A stretch of 64,000 bases of DNA from CAVROP01 sp050008495 (GTDB lineage Bacteria; Acidobacteriota; Terriglobia; UBA7540). The notes under the pieces were generated by a model. It was not told the origin of the DNA. It saw nothing but the letters and a program-made list of their open reading frames with translations, and searched no databases. The stretch is from positions 62,001 through 126,000 of the forward strand of contig JBEKMN010000004.1 in NCBI GenBank assembly GCA_050008495.1, written 5' to 3'. Each line of letters starts with the position of its first letter. Position 1 is the first letter of the stretch. Shown in pieces: positions 37,175 to 45,837 of this stretch. The translations under genes were made by a program, and so were the position numbers.

Positions 37175-39640
37175 ATGGAGAATCTACTTCGCGACATTAA
37201 GCACGGTCTGGGCTCCCTGCTGCGCGACAAGGGGTTTAGCGCCACGGTGATGCTGACTCTGGCCATTGGCATTGCCGCCTACACTGCCACCTTTGCGATT
37301 GTTAATTCGGTGTTGTTGCGGCCGCTGCCGGGCCCCAATGCCGACGCCCTCATACTGATGTCCAACGAGTACCCGAAAGCCGGGGCGGCCGATCAAAGCG
37401 TCAGCGCCGCTCCCGACTACTACGATCGCCTTCGCGTTGTGACGGCTTTGCAGGAACAAGCCTTGTTCGGGGAGGGAGACACATCGCTCGACATAAACGG
37501 CACAGCGGAAAGAATTGAGGCCATGAAAATCACCCCGTCGTTTTTCAAGCTGGTGGGGATTTCTCCGGCCCGCGGGCGATCATTTACTGCGGAGGAAGGC
37601 GAAGTCGGAAATGAAAACAAGGTGATCCTCAGCGACGCGCTTTGGCATCAGCTCTACGGCGGCGACCCCTCCGCCCTCGGACGCGAACTGCGTCTGGGCG
37701 GCACGCCTTTCACCATCGTGGGCGTCATGCCGAAAAACTTCGTTTTCGTAGACCCTCAGGTCCGTCTCTGGGTGCCCGTGGCGTTCACCCCCGCGCAGAA
37801 AACCCAATATCACAACAACCAGTGGGGCAACATCGGGCGGCTGAAACCGGGCGCCACCATAGCCCAAGTCCAGGCGCAGGTTAACGCTCTTAACGCTGCC
37901 AACCTGGAGCGGTTTCCTGCGATGAAAGACTTCCTCATCAATGCGGGGTACTACACCAAGGTGGAACCGCTTCAGCATGTACTGGTCAAGAGCGTAGAGA
38001 GCGCGCTTTACCTGCTGTGGGGCGGAGCGGTGTTCGTGCTGCTCATTGGCGGATTGAACGTCGCCAACCTGGGGCTGGCGCGGTTGAGCGCCCGCAGCAA
38101 GGAGGTCGCTACGCGCATGGCGCTGGGCGCGGGCCGTGCTCAGATCGCGCGCCAGACGATCGTTGAAAACGTGCTGTTGGCCGGAGCAGGCGGCATCGCC
38201 GGCGTACTGCTCGGTCGAGCCCTATTGCGGGCCGTGGCGGCGACGGGGCTCGCTCAGTTTCCCCGGGCGGACGAAGTCCGCATCAACGGAACCGTGGTTG
38301 TTGTCAGCCTCGCACTGGCCGTCGTAGTAGGTGTGCTGGTGGGACTTGTGCCGCTTGCCAGCGCCTTCAAAATCAACCTGACGAGCACGTTGCGCGACAG
38401 CGACCGCACGGGCACGGGCGGCGTCGGCACCCGCAGGCTGCGCCAGGGCCTGGTGAGCGCAGAGATTGGACTGGCCTTTGTACTCCTTGCCGGGGCCGGA
38501 CTGCTACTGGCCAGCTTTCGACACTTGCTGGCGGTCGATCCGGGCTTCAAAACCAGTGGGGTGCTGACAGCGTCCGTCACCGCGCCGGCATCCCGGTACC
38601 GGGGAAGCGGCGACTTGCGGACCCTGATGAACCGTGCGCTGGATTCGATTCGGCACCAGCCGGGCGTGGCCGCGGCCGGGGCGACCACGGCGATTCCCTT
38701 CGGCAACAATGAACAGGACAACGTCATCCTGGCCGAGGGCTACGTTATGAAGCCGGGCGAATCCATGTTCTCTCCGTATAGTGTTACAGTCACGCCGGGC
38801 TACTTCGAGACAATGAACATCGCCCTCGAACGCGGGCGATACTTCGACGAGCGGGACAACGAGAGCGCCCCGCAGACGGTCATTGTGAACGAACAGTTGG
38901 CTCGGCACTTCTGGCCGAACCTCGATCCGATTGGACACCGAATGTACCAATCGGACAACCCGAAGGAGCCAGCTAAGCCGGGAGCACACACGGCCTGGTA
39001 CCAGGTGGTTGGGGTAGTGCACTCCGTCACCCAGGCAGACCTCGCGGGCACCAGAAACGGGTTCGGCGCTTACTACTTCCCCTACGCACAGCGTCCGTCT
39101 TCAGATTTTACGTTTGCGGCCAGGACTGTAGGCGAAGCAGGCGGCGCCGCAAGCACGCTCCACACGGCGATCGCCCGCATCGACCCGGAGTTGGCGTTGT
39201 TCGACGTGAAAACTATGGACGAGCGCGCCGCGCTCTCGATGGCATCCCGCCGCGCGTCGCTGACACTGGCCCTGGCGTTTGGCGGCTTGGCGTTGTTCCT
39301 TGCGGCGATCGGCATCTACGGGGTGCTTGCCTACCTGGTAGCGCAGCGGAGGCGCGAGATCGCTATCCGGATGGCCCTCGGCAGCACGACATCGTCTGTG
39401 GTGAAGCTAGTCCTCAGGGAAGGCTTGACCCTTGTAGGCATCGGATTGGCGGTAGGATTCATCGGCGCTGCGGCGCTGCAAAAGGCGGTGGCGAGCCAGA
39501 TCTACGGAGTTCGTCCTTCCGATCCGCTGGTGATCGGCGGCGTGAGCCTCTTGTTGGGAGCAGTCGCGCTGGCCGCTTGCGCAGCGCCCGCGGGACGCGC
39601 CACACGCGTTGACCTCATCGAAGTCTTGCGCCAGGAATAA
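37175..39640 (+). CDS. ADOP-type (acidobacterial duplicated orphan permease) MacB/FtsX-like membrane protein
   Basis: 821 residues with two halves, each an FtsX-like permease: a membrane helix near residues 20-45 (ATVMLTLAIGIAAYTATFAI), a large periplasmic domain (LFGEGDTSLDINGTAERIEA, GLPFTIVGVMPK-like), three helices near 280-400, a second periplasmic domain (about 430-690), and three closing helices (LFLAAIGIYGVLAYLVAQRRREIAIRMALG). No ATPase is encoded nearby, hence 'orphan'. The substrate is unknown; family members have been linked to export of macrolides, lipoproteins or peptides by homology only. GGGGAAGGAG precedes the ATG. Confidence 0.88.
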   Translation: MENLLRDIKHGLGSLLRDKGFSATVMLTLAIGIAAYTATFAIVNSVLLRPLPGPNADALILMSNEYPKAGAADQSVSAAPDYYDRLRVVTALQEQALFGEGDTSLDINGTAERIEAMKITPSFFKLVGISPARGRSFTAEEGEVGNENKVILSDALWHQLYGGDPSALGRELRLGGTPFTIVGVMPKNFVFVDPQVRLWVPVAFTPAQKTQYHNNQWGNIGRLKPGATIAQVQAQVNALNAANLERFPAMKDFLINAGYYTKVEPLQHVLVKSVESALYLLWGGAVFVLLIGGLNVANLGLARLSARSKEVATRMALGAGRAQIARQTIVENVLLAGAGGIAGVLLGRALLRAVAATGLAQFPRADEVRINGTVVVVSLALAVVVGVLVGLVPLASAFKINLTSTLRDSDRTGTGGVGTRRLRQGLVSAEIGLAFVLLAGAGLLLASFRHLLAVDPGFKTSGVLTASVTAPASRYRGSGDLRTLMNRALDSIRHQPGVAAAGATTAIPFGNNEQDNVILAEGYVMKPGESMFSPYSVTVTPGYFETMNIALERGRYFDERDNESAPQTVIVNEQLARHFWPNLDPIGHRMYQSDNPKEPAKPGAHTAWYQVVGVVHSVTQADLAGTRNGFGAYYFPYAQRPSSDFTFAARTVGEAGGAASTLHTAIARIDPELALFDVKTMDERAALSMASRRASLTLALAFGGLALFLAAIGIYGVLAYLVAQRRREIAIRMALGSTTSSVVKLVLREGLTLVGIGLAVGFIGAAALQKAVASQIYGVRPSDPLVIGGVSLLLGAVALAACAAPAGRATRVDLIEVLRQE

Positions 39641-39648
39641 CACGGATG

Positions 39649-39742
39649 TGGTGCGGGCGTCTCGCCCGCTGTGGCACGGGTATCCTGCCCGTGCGCGGGA
39701 GCGGGACGCTCCCGCGACCGCGGGCGGGACGCCCGCGCCACG
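39649..39742. repeat. Palindromic repeat, 'GTGCGGGCGTCTCGCCCGC...GCGGGCGGGACGCCCGCGCCAC' family
   Basis: Nested inverted repeats between two convergent genes: outer arms gtg(g)cgcgggcgtc, middle gagcgggacgctcccgc and cacgggtatcctgcccgtg. Copy of 36953-37080 and 48915-49033. Confidence 0.8.
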
Positions 39743-39746
39743 ATTC

Positions 39747-40871
39747 TCAGAGCAGCTTCAGCACCCGATCGATTTCCGCTTCCGTGTTATAGAAGTGAGG
39801 AGAAACCCTGACCATCCCGCAGCGGGCCGCCACTTGTACGCGACGAGCGAGGAACGATTCCAGGAGGCCCTCGGCGGTGCCTTGGCGGGGCACAAAAGAG
39901 ACAATCCCCGAGGCTTCTTCCCGTGCCTGGGGACCGAATACCGAATGGCCGCGTTCCAGCAGTCCGCGACGCAGTCGATCGGTCAAATCCAGAACACGCT
40001 CGGCGATATTCGGAATTCCTACCTCGAGAAGGAAATCAACCGCGGCCCCCAAGCCATAGATTCCAACCGTGTTAAGCGTGCCGCATTCGTACCGGCGGGC
40101 GTCGTCTCGCCAGGACAGCTCGCGCTTGGTGAAATCGGCCCAATGGCGTACTGTCCACCATCCGACCTCTGTCGGCGTGATCCTGTCCATCACCTGCCGA
40201 CTGACATAAAGCACTCCGGCGCCTTCCGGACCGAGCAGCCATTTGTGCCCGTCGGCAGCCAGGCCGGCGATTTGAGCCGCTTTCACATCCAGGGGGAACG
40301 CTCCCAGCCCTTGGATCGCGTCAACAAACAACAGACAGCCTTGTGCGGCGCAAGCTTGGCCCAGTTTCTCGAGGTCCAGCCGAAATCCGCTGAGGTAATC
40401 GACGAAGCTGACTGCCACCACGCGCGTGCGGGAAGACAGCGCGCTTACAATCGACTCGTGACTCATCCGGCCTCGTTCCGGCCGGACCAACCGCAGGACC
40501 ACGCCGCGCTTTTCCAGGGCCTTCCAAGCATAGTAGTTAGAAGGGAACTCGCCTTCGATTGAAACGATCTCGTCCCCCGGCCGCCACTCGAGGCCGTTTG
40601 CGAAGGTGGAGACCCCTTCAGAAGTGTTTTTGGTGAGGGCGATTTCGCCCGGATCCGCGTTGAGCAACTGCGCCAGCGAGCGTCGAGCGGTGTCGTAAGT
40701 ACGGACCCACTGCTGCCAGTTTTCGGCGCCGCGCTGGTGGACTTCGTCAAGCAGTCCAACCATGGCGTCGCGCACCCTCCGCGAAAGAGGCGACACCGCG
40801 GCGTGGTTCATGTAAACCAAAGATTCAGTGACTGGGAATTGCGAACGATAACGATCTATGTCAACAGGCAT
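39747..40871 (-). CDS. Class V aminotransferase-fold PLP enzyme
   Basis: 374 residues. SufS/NifS-like fold with VYMNHAAVSPLSRRV, TKNTSEGVSTFANGLEW, CLLFVDAIQGLGAFPLDV and the PLP lysine in DGHKWLLGPEGAGVLY. The C-terminal part lacks the catalytic Cys loop of cysteine desulfurases, which fits the isopenicillin-epimerase-like or aminotransferase branch. Substrate unknown. Single gene between a repeat and a gene-poor stretch. Confidence 0.85.
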   Translation of the reverse strand: MPVDIDRYRSQFPVTESLVYMNHAAVSPLSRRVRDAMVGLLDEVHQRGAENWQQWVRTYDTARRSLAQLLNADPGEIALTKNTSEGVSTFANGLEWRPGDEIVSIEGEFPSNYYAWKALEKRGVVLRLVRPERGRMSHESIVSALSSRTRVVAVSFVDYLSGFRLDLEKLGQACAAQGCLLFVDAIQGLGAFPLDVKAAQIAGLAADGHKWLLGPEGAGVLYVSRQVMDRITPTEVGWWTVRHWADFTKRELSWRDDARRYECGTLNTVGIYGLGAAVDFLLEVGIPNIAERVLDLTDRLRRGLLERGHSVFGPQAREEASGIVSFVPRQGTAEGLLESFLARRVQVAARCGMVRVSPHFYNTEAEIDRVLKLL

Positions 40872-41273
40872 AATCAGCGTCCCAGGAAGAGTTTGGACAG
40901 CTAATCAGTATACATGCTACGAGCCGGGGTGGCCAACTCTGGAGGCGCGAGACGAATGTCTGCGCGTCGACATCTCTCCGCGTGAGCGATTACAGGTTTT
41001 CAACATTAGCTTGAGATTGCGACCATATCTACTTGCTTAGTAAGTCGCTCTTCGCGCCTGCCCTCGAGACTCGATACCTACTGACCTCGGCCAAGGATCT
41101 CGGTCTTTCGCTCGTGCTTTTGGCGGTTCTGGCATATAAAGCCCCCAGGGAAGAGGAGCAAAAGAGCGGGTTGGTGGAGGATTTGTGGGCAATTGACGCA
41201 TAATCGCTACGTCTGATAAGGTATGTTATGTTAACTTAAGGGTGGGTCTAGCTCCGGCCTTCCGGCAAGTCCC
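40872..41273. other. Gene-poor spacer with possible decayed small ORF
   Basis: No strong gene. A TTG-started frame at 41033-41203 (+) could encode 56 residues with one membrane-like stretch (GLSLVLLAVLAYK) and a charged end (APREEEQKSGLVEDLWAIDA). It may be a remnant or a small protein; I cannot decide. The final 50 bp are A/T-rich. Confidence 0.3.
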
Positions 41274-41552
41274 TTACAGGCTCGGCTTGCGGAACACGGT
41301 GCAATAGCTGTGGTTGGGCCAATCGTCGACGGTTTTGACGACCTGAAAGCCGGCGGACGTAAGCTCCTCGACCAGGAGTTTCTGCGGCATGCCGTGGCCG
41401 CCTCGGTTCTGCGGAACGCCTTCGGGCGGCTTGGTGTTTGCGGGCGGCTCTTCATCGATTACCGCCAGCAGTCCTCCGGGCTTCACGGCACGAAAAAGGC
41501 TCGCATCCATTTCGGCGGGTATTGTGAAGTGATGATACACCAATCGCATCAA
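41274..41552 (-). pseudogene. C-terminal remnant of a SAM-dependent methyltransferase
   Basis: 92 residues matching only the last third of a class I methyltransferase of the type seen in Acidobacteriota and Proteobacteria: MMRLVYHHFTIPAEMDASLF, RAVKPGGLLAVIDEEP and a closing GFQVVKTVDDWPNHSYCTVF. The SAM-binding glycine loop that should precede it is missing. The DNA upstream (41553-41700) shows no trace of it in any frame. Most likely a truncated, non-functional gene. Confidence 0.55.
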
Positions 41553-41725
41553 TATTCATGTATTACTTGAAGTCTAGGCGTTGCAGCGCCAGCTTGGGCT
41601 GGGAACTGCTCTGAAGCACTTCCCGCCCTCCGCAGGAGGAGGCGGTTGGGGGTGGTGGCGCCTCGGTCAACCACCCCTGACCCCTCTTTGTCAAGGAGGG
41701 GGACCGGCAACATGCCGGCGCTACA

Positions 41726-42967
41726 TCAGGACTGAATTGCCCCCTGGAAAACCTCGCGCAGGCGCCGGGCGACGATCACGTCCTCATCCGGTTTCAGCAT
41801 CCAGACTCCCACCGTGACGAAATTAGGACCGACGGCGGGATTCAACTCAATTCGGGGACTTCCCTTCCGCATTTTGTCCATAATTTGCTGACCCGTCAAG
41901 CCGACGCGGTTCTGGTCGAAATTAATCTGCAAGTGCGGAACGTGGTTGGCGACGGGAGGAACGAAGATCTTGGTCTCGACGGTAGGAACAGTCTTCACCT
42001 GGGCAGCGATTTTCTCGGCGCGTTTCTGGAACTCCGAGATCATCGCCGCTTCGTCCTGACTCAGGAACCAATCCACGGCGGCGACCATGCCCACGATCTC
42101 TTCCTTCCCGACCTTCATGCCGCGACCCACCGTATTGCCGTAGGGGTTGTTGTTCTTTACAGCATAATCGATCAAGTCCTTCCTCCCCAGCAGTAATCCG
42201 GTGCACTGCGGGCCGCGAATTCCCTTCCCGCCCGAAAACGTCACGAGATCAAATCCCATCTGCGTGTAATTCCAGAGATTGGAGATGGGGGGCACGTCGG
42301 CGGCGGCATCGTTGAAGCACGGCACATTATGCTTGTGAGCGACCCGCACCCAATCTTCGCGGCTGATCTGGCCGCTTTCCGCAGCGTTGAAGAAGTGGGC
42401 CATCACGGTGTTCTCATTGAACGCCGCCTCGTAGTCGGCCAGCGTTTCGACGTTGACGAACTTGATGCCGCAATTGCGCAGGGCGTGGTCGTAGCCGTAG
42501 CGATGGGTCTTCTGGACGATCACTTCGTTCTTCAAGCCTGTCAGATCGGTCGGCAGATTGACGATCGACTGGTCGTTCCCCATGCTCATGCAAGCGGCCG
42601 TTCCCAGCGTCAAGGCGGAGGCGGCGCCCGCCGTCACCAGGGCGGCTTCGCACTTCAGTTGCTTCGCCAGGTACTCGCCGGCCGCCTTGTGAAGCTCCTC
42701 GATATTCACGGGCTGCTGGGCCGCCAAGTTCATCGCGGCCTGCACCTCGTCCGGCAGAAGGGAGGCGGAGAGAACGGTAAAAGTTCCCGCCGCGTTGACG
42801 AAGGGGGTAACTCCTAGTTTAGCATAGTAGTCTACTCCCTTGACGGGCGCAGGGCGCTTCTTGGAGCGGGCCTCTCCCACCCCGCTGCCGTAAGCCACGG
42901 CCCCGCCTGCCATCAGCGTACCGCCGGCCCGGCGAAAGAATTTCCTGCGATTAATGGAGTTTGACAT
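41726..42967 (-). CDS. SelA-like PLP-dependent enzyme with Tat signal
   Basis: 413 residues. Starts with a twin-arginine signal (INRRKFFRRAGGTLMAGGAVAYG), so the folded, cofactor-loaded enzyme should be exported. Body of the selenocysteine-synthase-like family: YYAKLGVTPFVNAAGTFTVL, CEAALVTAGAASALTLGTAA, and PLP lysine in SGGKGIRGPQCTGLLLGRKD. Homologous proteins include D-glucosaminate-6-phosphate ammonia-lyase and related alpha,beta-eliminating enzymes. Lies last in a minus-strand set after ridA and an amidohydrolase, all with export signals. Confidence 0.8.
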   Translation of the reverse strand: MSNSINRRKFFRRAGGTLMAGGAVAYGSGVGEARSKKRPAPVKGVDYYAKLGVTPFVNAAGTFTVLSASLLPDEVQAAMNLAAQQPVNIEELHKAAGEYLAKQLKCEAALVTAGAASALTLGTAACMSMGNDQSIVNLPTDLTGLKNEVIVQKTHRYGYDHALRNCGIKFVNVETLADYEAAFNENTVMAHFFNAAESGQISREDWVRVAHKHNVPCFNDAAADVPPISNLWNYTQMGFDLVTFSGGKGIRGPQCTGLLLGRKDLIDYAVKNNNPYGNTVGRGMKVGKEEIVGMVAAVDWFLSQDEAAMISEFQKRAEKIAAQVKTVPTVETKIFVPPVANHVPHLQINFDQNRVGLTGQQIMDKMRKGSPRIELNPAVGPNFVTVGVWMLKPDEDVIVARRLREVFQGAIQS

Positions 42968-42979
42968 GGGTTTCTCCTT

Positions 42980-43147
42980 TTAGTCGGAAGTAGAAAGTCA
43001 AAAGTCGAAAGTGGAGAATCGGGAGCCCGAGGTCGGACTGTCTCAACTTCAACAATTCTTGACTCTTCAGCCTCACAACGTACTGACTCGTCAACTCCTC
43101 GACTCTTGGGTTCAGAACTTTCGACTCTCGACTTTCGACTCTCAACT
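42980..43147. repeat. Tandem-word element (GAGAGTCGAAAGTCGAGAGTC) from the ridA stop to the SelA-like start
   Basis: On the minus strand it starts directly after the ridA TAA (gttgagagtcg aaagtcg agagtcg) and ends with the complementary words (gactttc, gacttttgac, tttctac) shortly before the SelA-like ATG. Between them are words of other sets (cgactcttgg, caactcctcg). Same word as at 17773-17853. Confidence 0.75.
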
Positions 43148-43611
43148 TACTTCGTCTTTACCGCGATGGCGGAGATTTCGATCCGGGCATTACTGACCAA
43201 CGCCGCCACCTGCACCGTGGCGCGAGCGGGGCGCGGCTCAGGGAAGAACGTCTTGTAGACCTTGTTCATATCCCCGAATTCGGACAGGTCCGCCATGTAC
43301 ACGGTTACGGACACAACATCGGACATCTGAAAACCGGCCTGCTCCACGATCTTCTTGATGTTCCCCAGCGCGGCCTCGGTCTGGGGTCCAATACCGTCAG
43401 CCAGCTTGCCGTTGACGGATCCCTCCTGGCCGGCGACGTACAGGGTGTTGCCCACCAGGATGCCATTGCTGAACGGCAATCCTTCCGCGGTGCCGGGCGG
43501 ATTAATCGCCCGCTTTGCCGAGGAACTTGCGGGATTGCCTGCGGCCATCAGGGACGCTGCCGCCAGGTGAGCCATCAGCAGAACTGCCAACTTCAGTAGT
43601 AGTTTGTTCAT
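43147..43611 (-). CDS. Exported RidA-family protein
   Basis: 154 residues: an N-terminal signal peptide (LLLKLAVLLMAHLAAASLMAAG) followed by a complete RidA/YjgF domain with PFSNGILVGNTLYVAGQEG, NIKKIVEQAGFQMSDVVSV, the conserved Arg in PARATVQVAAL and a final EISAIAVKTK. RidA hydrolyses enamine/imine intermediates released by PLP enzymes. Here it lies between an exported amidohydrolase and an exported PLP enzyme, which suggests that it removes the reactive intermediate of that reaction in the periplasm (inference). Confidence 0.82.
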   Translation of the reverse strand: MNKLLLKLAVLLMAHLAAASLMAAGNPASSSAKRAINPPGTAEGLPFSNGILVGNTLYVAGQEGSVNGKLADGIGPQTEAALGNIKKIVEQAGFQMSDVVSVTVYMADLSEFGDMNKVYKTFFPEPRPARATVQVAALVSNARIEISAIAVKTK

Positions 43612-43668
43612 TGTGATAAGTTCTCCTTAATTGGTATTGGCGTCGGGGCAGACCGTGTGACCGCCCGG

Positions 43669-43694
43669 GGCAATCCGTCAACTGACGGATTGCC
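43669..43694. repeat. Perfect 12-bp hairpin between amidohydrolase and ridA
   Basis: GGCAATCCGTCA, two bases, TGACGGATTGCC. No T tract follows in either direction, so it is an RNA-stability or attenuation element rather than a clear terminator. Confidence 0.6.
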
Positions 43695-43710
43695 GCAGCG
43701 AGGCGTCAAC

Positions 43711-45072
43711 CTAGTTCCTAGGGTAGTTGTCAGCCCTCGCCGGTTGAGGTGCGCCCATACCCGGAATGTTGAAATACTGTTTAGGGGCCTTCTCCCACTC
43801 GACCATGCTCAGGCCCGAGGGGTCGTACGAGATTCGTCCCGCCCGGATGGTCATTCGGGCAATCAGCTTCACGTTTCCATTCATCCTGGCAACCCCATTA
43901 TCGATGTACCCGAAGTGGCCGTGAAGCACTTCCAGAACCGCCACGTCCGCTTCCCTTCCCGCGGATAAAGTTCCCAGTTCCGTACGATGTATCTCTCTCG
44001 CCGGATTCACGGTAGACCGTCGAACCAGGTCTTCGATGGGGACGCCCATGGCGAGGAATTTGGACATCACCTCGGTCATGCAGAGCACGGTGAAGTCTCC
44101 CATGTGCAAGTCCGTTGACATGGAATCCGGGATGAACCCCTGCTTTACGGCGGGCACGGCGTTTCGGAACCAGAAGCTCCCCGCTCCATGTCCAACGTCA
44201 AAGATCACACCTCGCGCCCGCGCCTCGGTCAGGATGGGATTCAGCTTGCCGTCCGCGAGCAAGATGGGGAATTGCTGCGCGAACACGTGGGTGTGAATAT
44301 CCCCCGGCCGCATCTTCTTCAGGATCAGGTCGGCGTAGGTCCGGTCAGGGCGCGGCCAGAAATCGAACATCACCGGCACGTTGGCCAGCTTGCCGCATTC
44401 CTCGGCGCGGTCCACGGCGGCCCAGGGCTCGTGCAGCGCATCCGCGGGCTGCTCCGTCCAGTAGTGCGCCGTCTTCACTCCCACAATGATGTCGGGGAAC
44501 TTCTTGATCGTGGCCGCGCAGAGCTGCGGGTCCATCTGGTCCACGGTTTGCTCGAGGCCGCCGTTCATACCGTTGGCGACAATGTTCAGGAAAGCCAGCA
44601 CTCGCACCCTGGCGTGGTCGATGACTTCCATCTTTTCCTGGAAAAAAGTCTCCGCGCCCGAGGTTCCCGCGTCCACGACCGTCGTCACCCCCGCGCCCAG
44701 CGCAATGTCCGCCGGAACGCCCAGCGGCGCGGCGAGGGAGCGCGCCTCCGGCGCAAACCAATTGAGCGGAGCCCCACCGTGCCCCACGTGGAAATGAATA
44801 TCGATAAGGCCCGGGGTCACATAGAGGCCGGTGACATCGACCACTTTCCCCGCTTCGCCCGCCGGGATGCTTTCTTGCACGGCTGCAATCTTCCCCGCTG
44901 TGATCGCCACATCGGCCACCCGATCGACATCGTTGGCCGGGTCGATGACATGGCCGCCCTTCAACAGAAGATCATAGTGGGGTGCTTGCCCTTGCGCGAA
45001 GATGTTCGACGCCAATCCCATGGTGACGGCAACGCGAAGCCAGAATAATAGCCATTTTGCCCAACTCGACAT
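43711..45072 (-). CDS. Exported amidohydrolase/deacetylase-family metallohydrolase
   Basis: About 453 residues from the ATG at 45072, which begins a signal peptide (WLLFWLRVAVTMGLASNIFAQ). Amidohydrolase fold: DLLLKGGHVIDPANDVDRV, GLYVTPGLIDIHFHVGHG (metal-binding HxH), VGVKTAHYWTEQ (bridging Lys), DMSTDLHMGD-like and PAREIHRTELGTLSAGREAD. Cytosolic relatives sit beside SelA-like enzymes and are annotated as N-acyl amino-acid or N-acetyl-sugar deacetylases. First gene of the set. Substrate unknown. Confidence 0.83.
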   Translation of the reverse strand: MSSWAKWLLFWLRVAVTMGLASNIFAQGQAPHYDLLLKGGHVIDPANDVDRVADVAITAGKIAAVQESIPAGEAGKVVDVTGLYVTPGLIDIHFHVGHGGAPLNWFAPEARSLAAPLGVPADIALGAGVTTVVDAGTSGAETFFQEKMEVIDHARVRVLAFLNIVANGMNGGLEQTVDQMDPQLCAATIKKFPDIIVGVKTAHYWTEQPADALHEPWAAVDRAEECGKLANVPVMFDFWPRPDRTYADLILKKMRPGDIHTHVFAQQFPILLADGKLNPILTEARARGVIFDVGHGAGSFWFRNAVPAVKQGFIPDSMSTDLHMGDFTVLCMTEVMSKFLAMGVPIEDLVRRSTVNPAREIHRTELGTLSAGREADVAVLEVLHGHFGYIDNGVARMNGNVKLIARMTIRAGRISYDPSGLSMVEWEKAPKQYFNIPGMGAPQPARADNYPRN

Positions 45073-45102
45073 ATTACATCCCCTTCCCTGCTTTGGGGTC
45101 AC

Positions 45103-45433
45103 AATTTGTGACTGAGAATGGACCCCTCGTCTGGCCCCCGACCTTCGTCTTTGGCCGCGGGCGGTTCAAAGCGCCGGCGAGGGTGTAACATTCGCGCTGA
45201 AGCTTACCCTTCCGCACCGGCAATTTCAAGGCTGTAGGGGCAGTGGCGAACCGCCCTGCCGGGGAATCGAAGTCATTACGGGGGGCTGCTATCAGGGCAG
45301 GGGTTTGTCAAGAGACATTGCGCTATACAACTAGCCCGTCGGGAAGGCTCGCCGCAGGAGCAGACGCGCAAAGAAACCGGCTCTCGTCTTTCGGTCCTCG
45401 GCAGCTCTGCGGTGCGCCCGCCTGCAATCTGCG
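45103..45433. other. Spacer, no gene seen
   Basis: About 330 bp upstream of the amidohydrolase gene. Nothing coding seen on either strand. It must hold the promoter of the minus-strand set. Confidence 0.4.
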
Positions 45434-45664
45434 TTAACTTTGCCGAGGGCTGCCTAGCTTGCGCAACTCGATCACCAAGCGCAAGGCGTCGTTGACAGCT
45501 TTTTCACTCCGAAAGGCTTTCCGGACGTCAGGGTCCAGGAGGACAAGGTTCGTGCCCGCGTGGTAGCGTTTCGCCTACTTGCCGCGCACCCCACCTTTCA
45601 GCAACTGGCCGAGATCATATTCGGGGAGCAATTCGTCGCTCCTACTACTCGTCCTTGTTTTCAT
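45434..45664 (-). pseudogene. Small antitoxin-like gene with an in-frame TAG
   Basis: Read on the minus strand from ATG 45664: MKTRTSSRSDELLPEYDLGQ, then LLKGGVRGK, a TAG at 45575-45577, then AKRYHAGTNLVLLDPDVRKA and a helix ending in LRKLGSPRQS and TAA. The part after the stop continues the same protein in the same frame. The pattern (PEYDL...LLKGGVRGK-Y-AKRY...NLVLLDPDV) fits small antitoxin-like proteins I associate with PIN or BrnT-type toxins; the Tyr codon expected between GK and AKRY is TAG here. No toxin gene is adjacent. It is a single-base inactivation or a sequencing error. Confidence 0.6.
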
Positions 45665-45778
45665 AGTCTCTTCTCTCACTTGCGGTCAGAGTCCGAGCGC
45701 TGATAATGCGGATGTGGTCTCCCCGCTCGGCGTGAGCGACCATATTGTATCGGAAATCAGCACCGCTCCGCAGGAGTC

Positions 45779-45807
45779 TTTACAATCCCCCGGCCCAGGG
45801 TTATTCT
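45779..45807 (+). promoter_or_regulatory. Candidate promoter of the S9 peptidase gene
   Basis: TTTACA, 17 bp, TATTCT; the ATG lies 31 bp after the -10 box. Confidence 0.4.
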
Positions 45808-45837
45808 CTCAGCCGATTCTCTCTCTGTGGAGGGCCA

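Noticed and set aside
42980..43147. Tandem words considered as a CRISPR array
   Set aside because: Units are 7-10 bases with drift and no spacers of constant length. No cas genes are in the window.
44188..45048. Plus-strand frame of 286 residues opposite the amidohydrolase gene
   Set aside because: It is a shadow of the amidohydrolase. Composition is Arg/His-rich and no domain is seen.
45575..45577. TAG in the antitoxin-like gene considered as pyrrolysine or programmed read-through
   Set aside because: No Pyl genes or stimulatory structure are seen, and the family has Tyr here. A point mutation is simpler.
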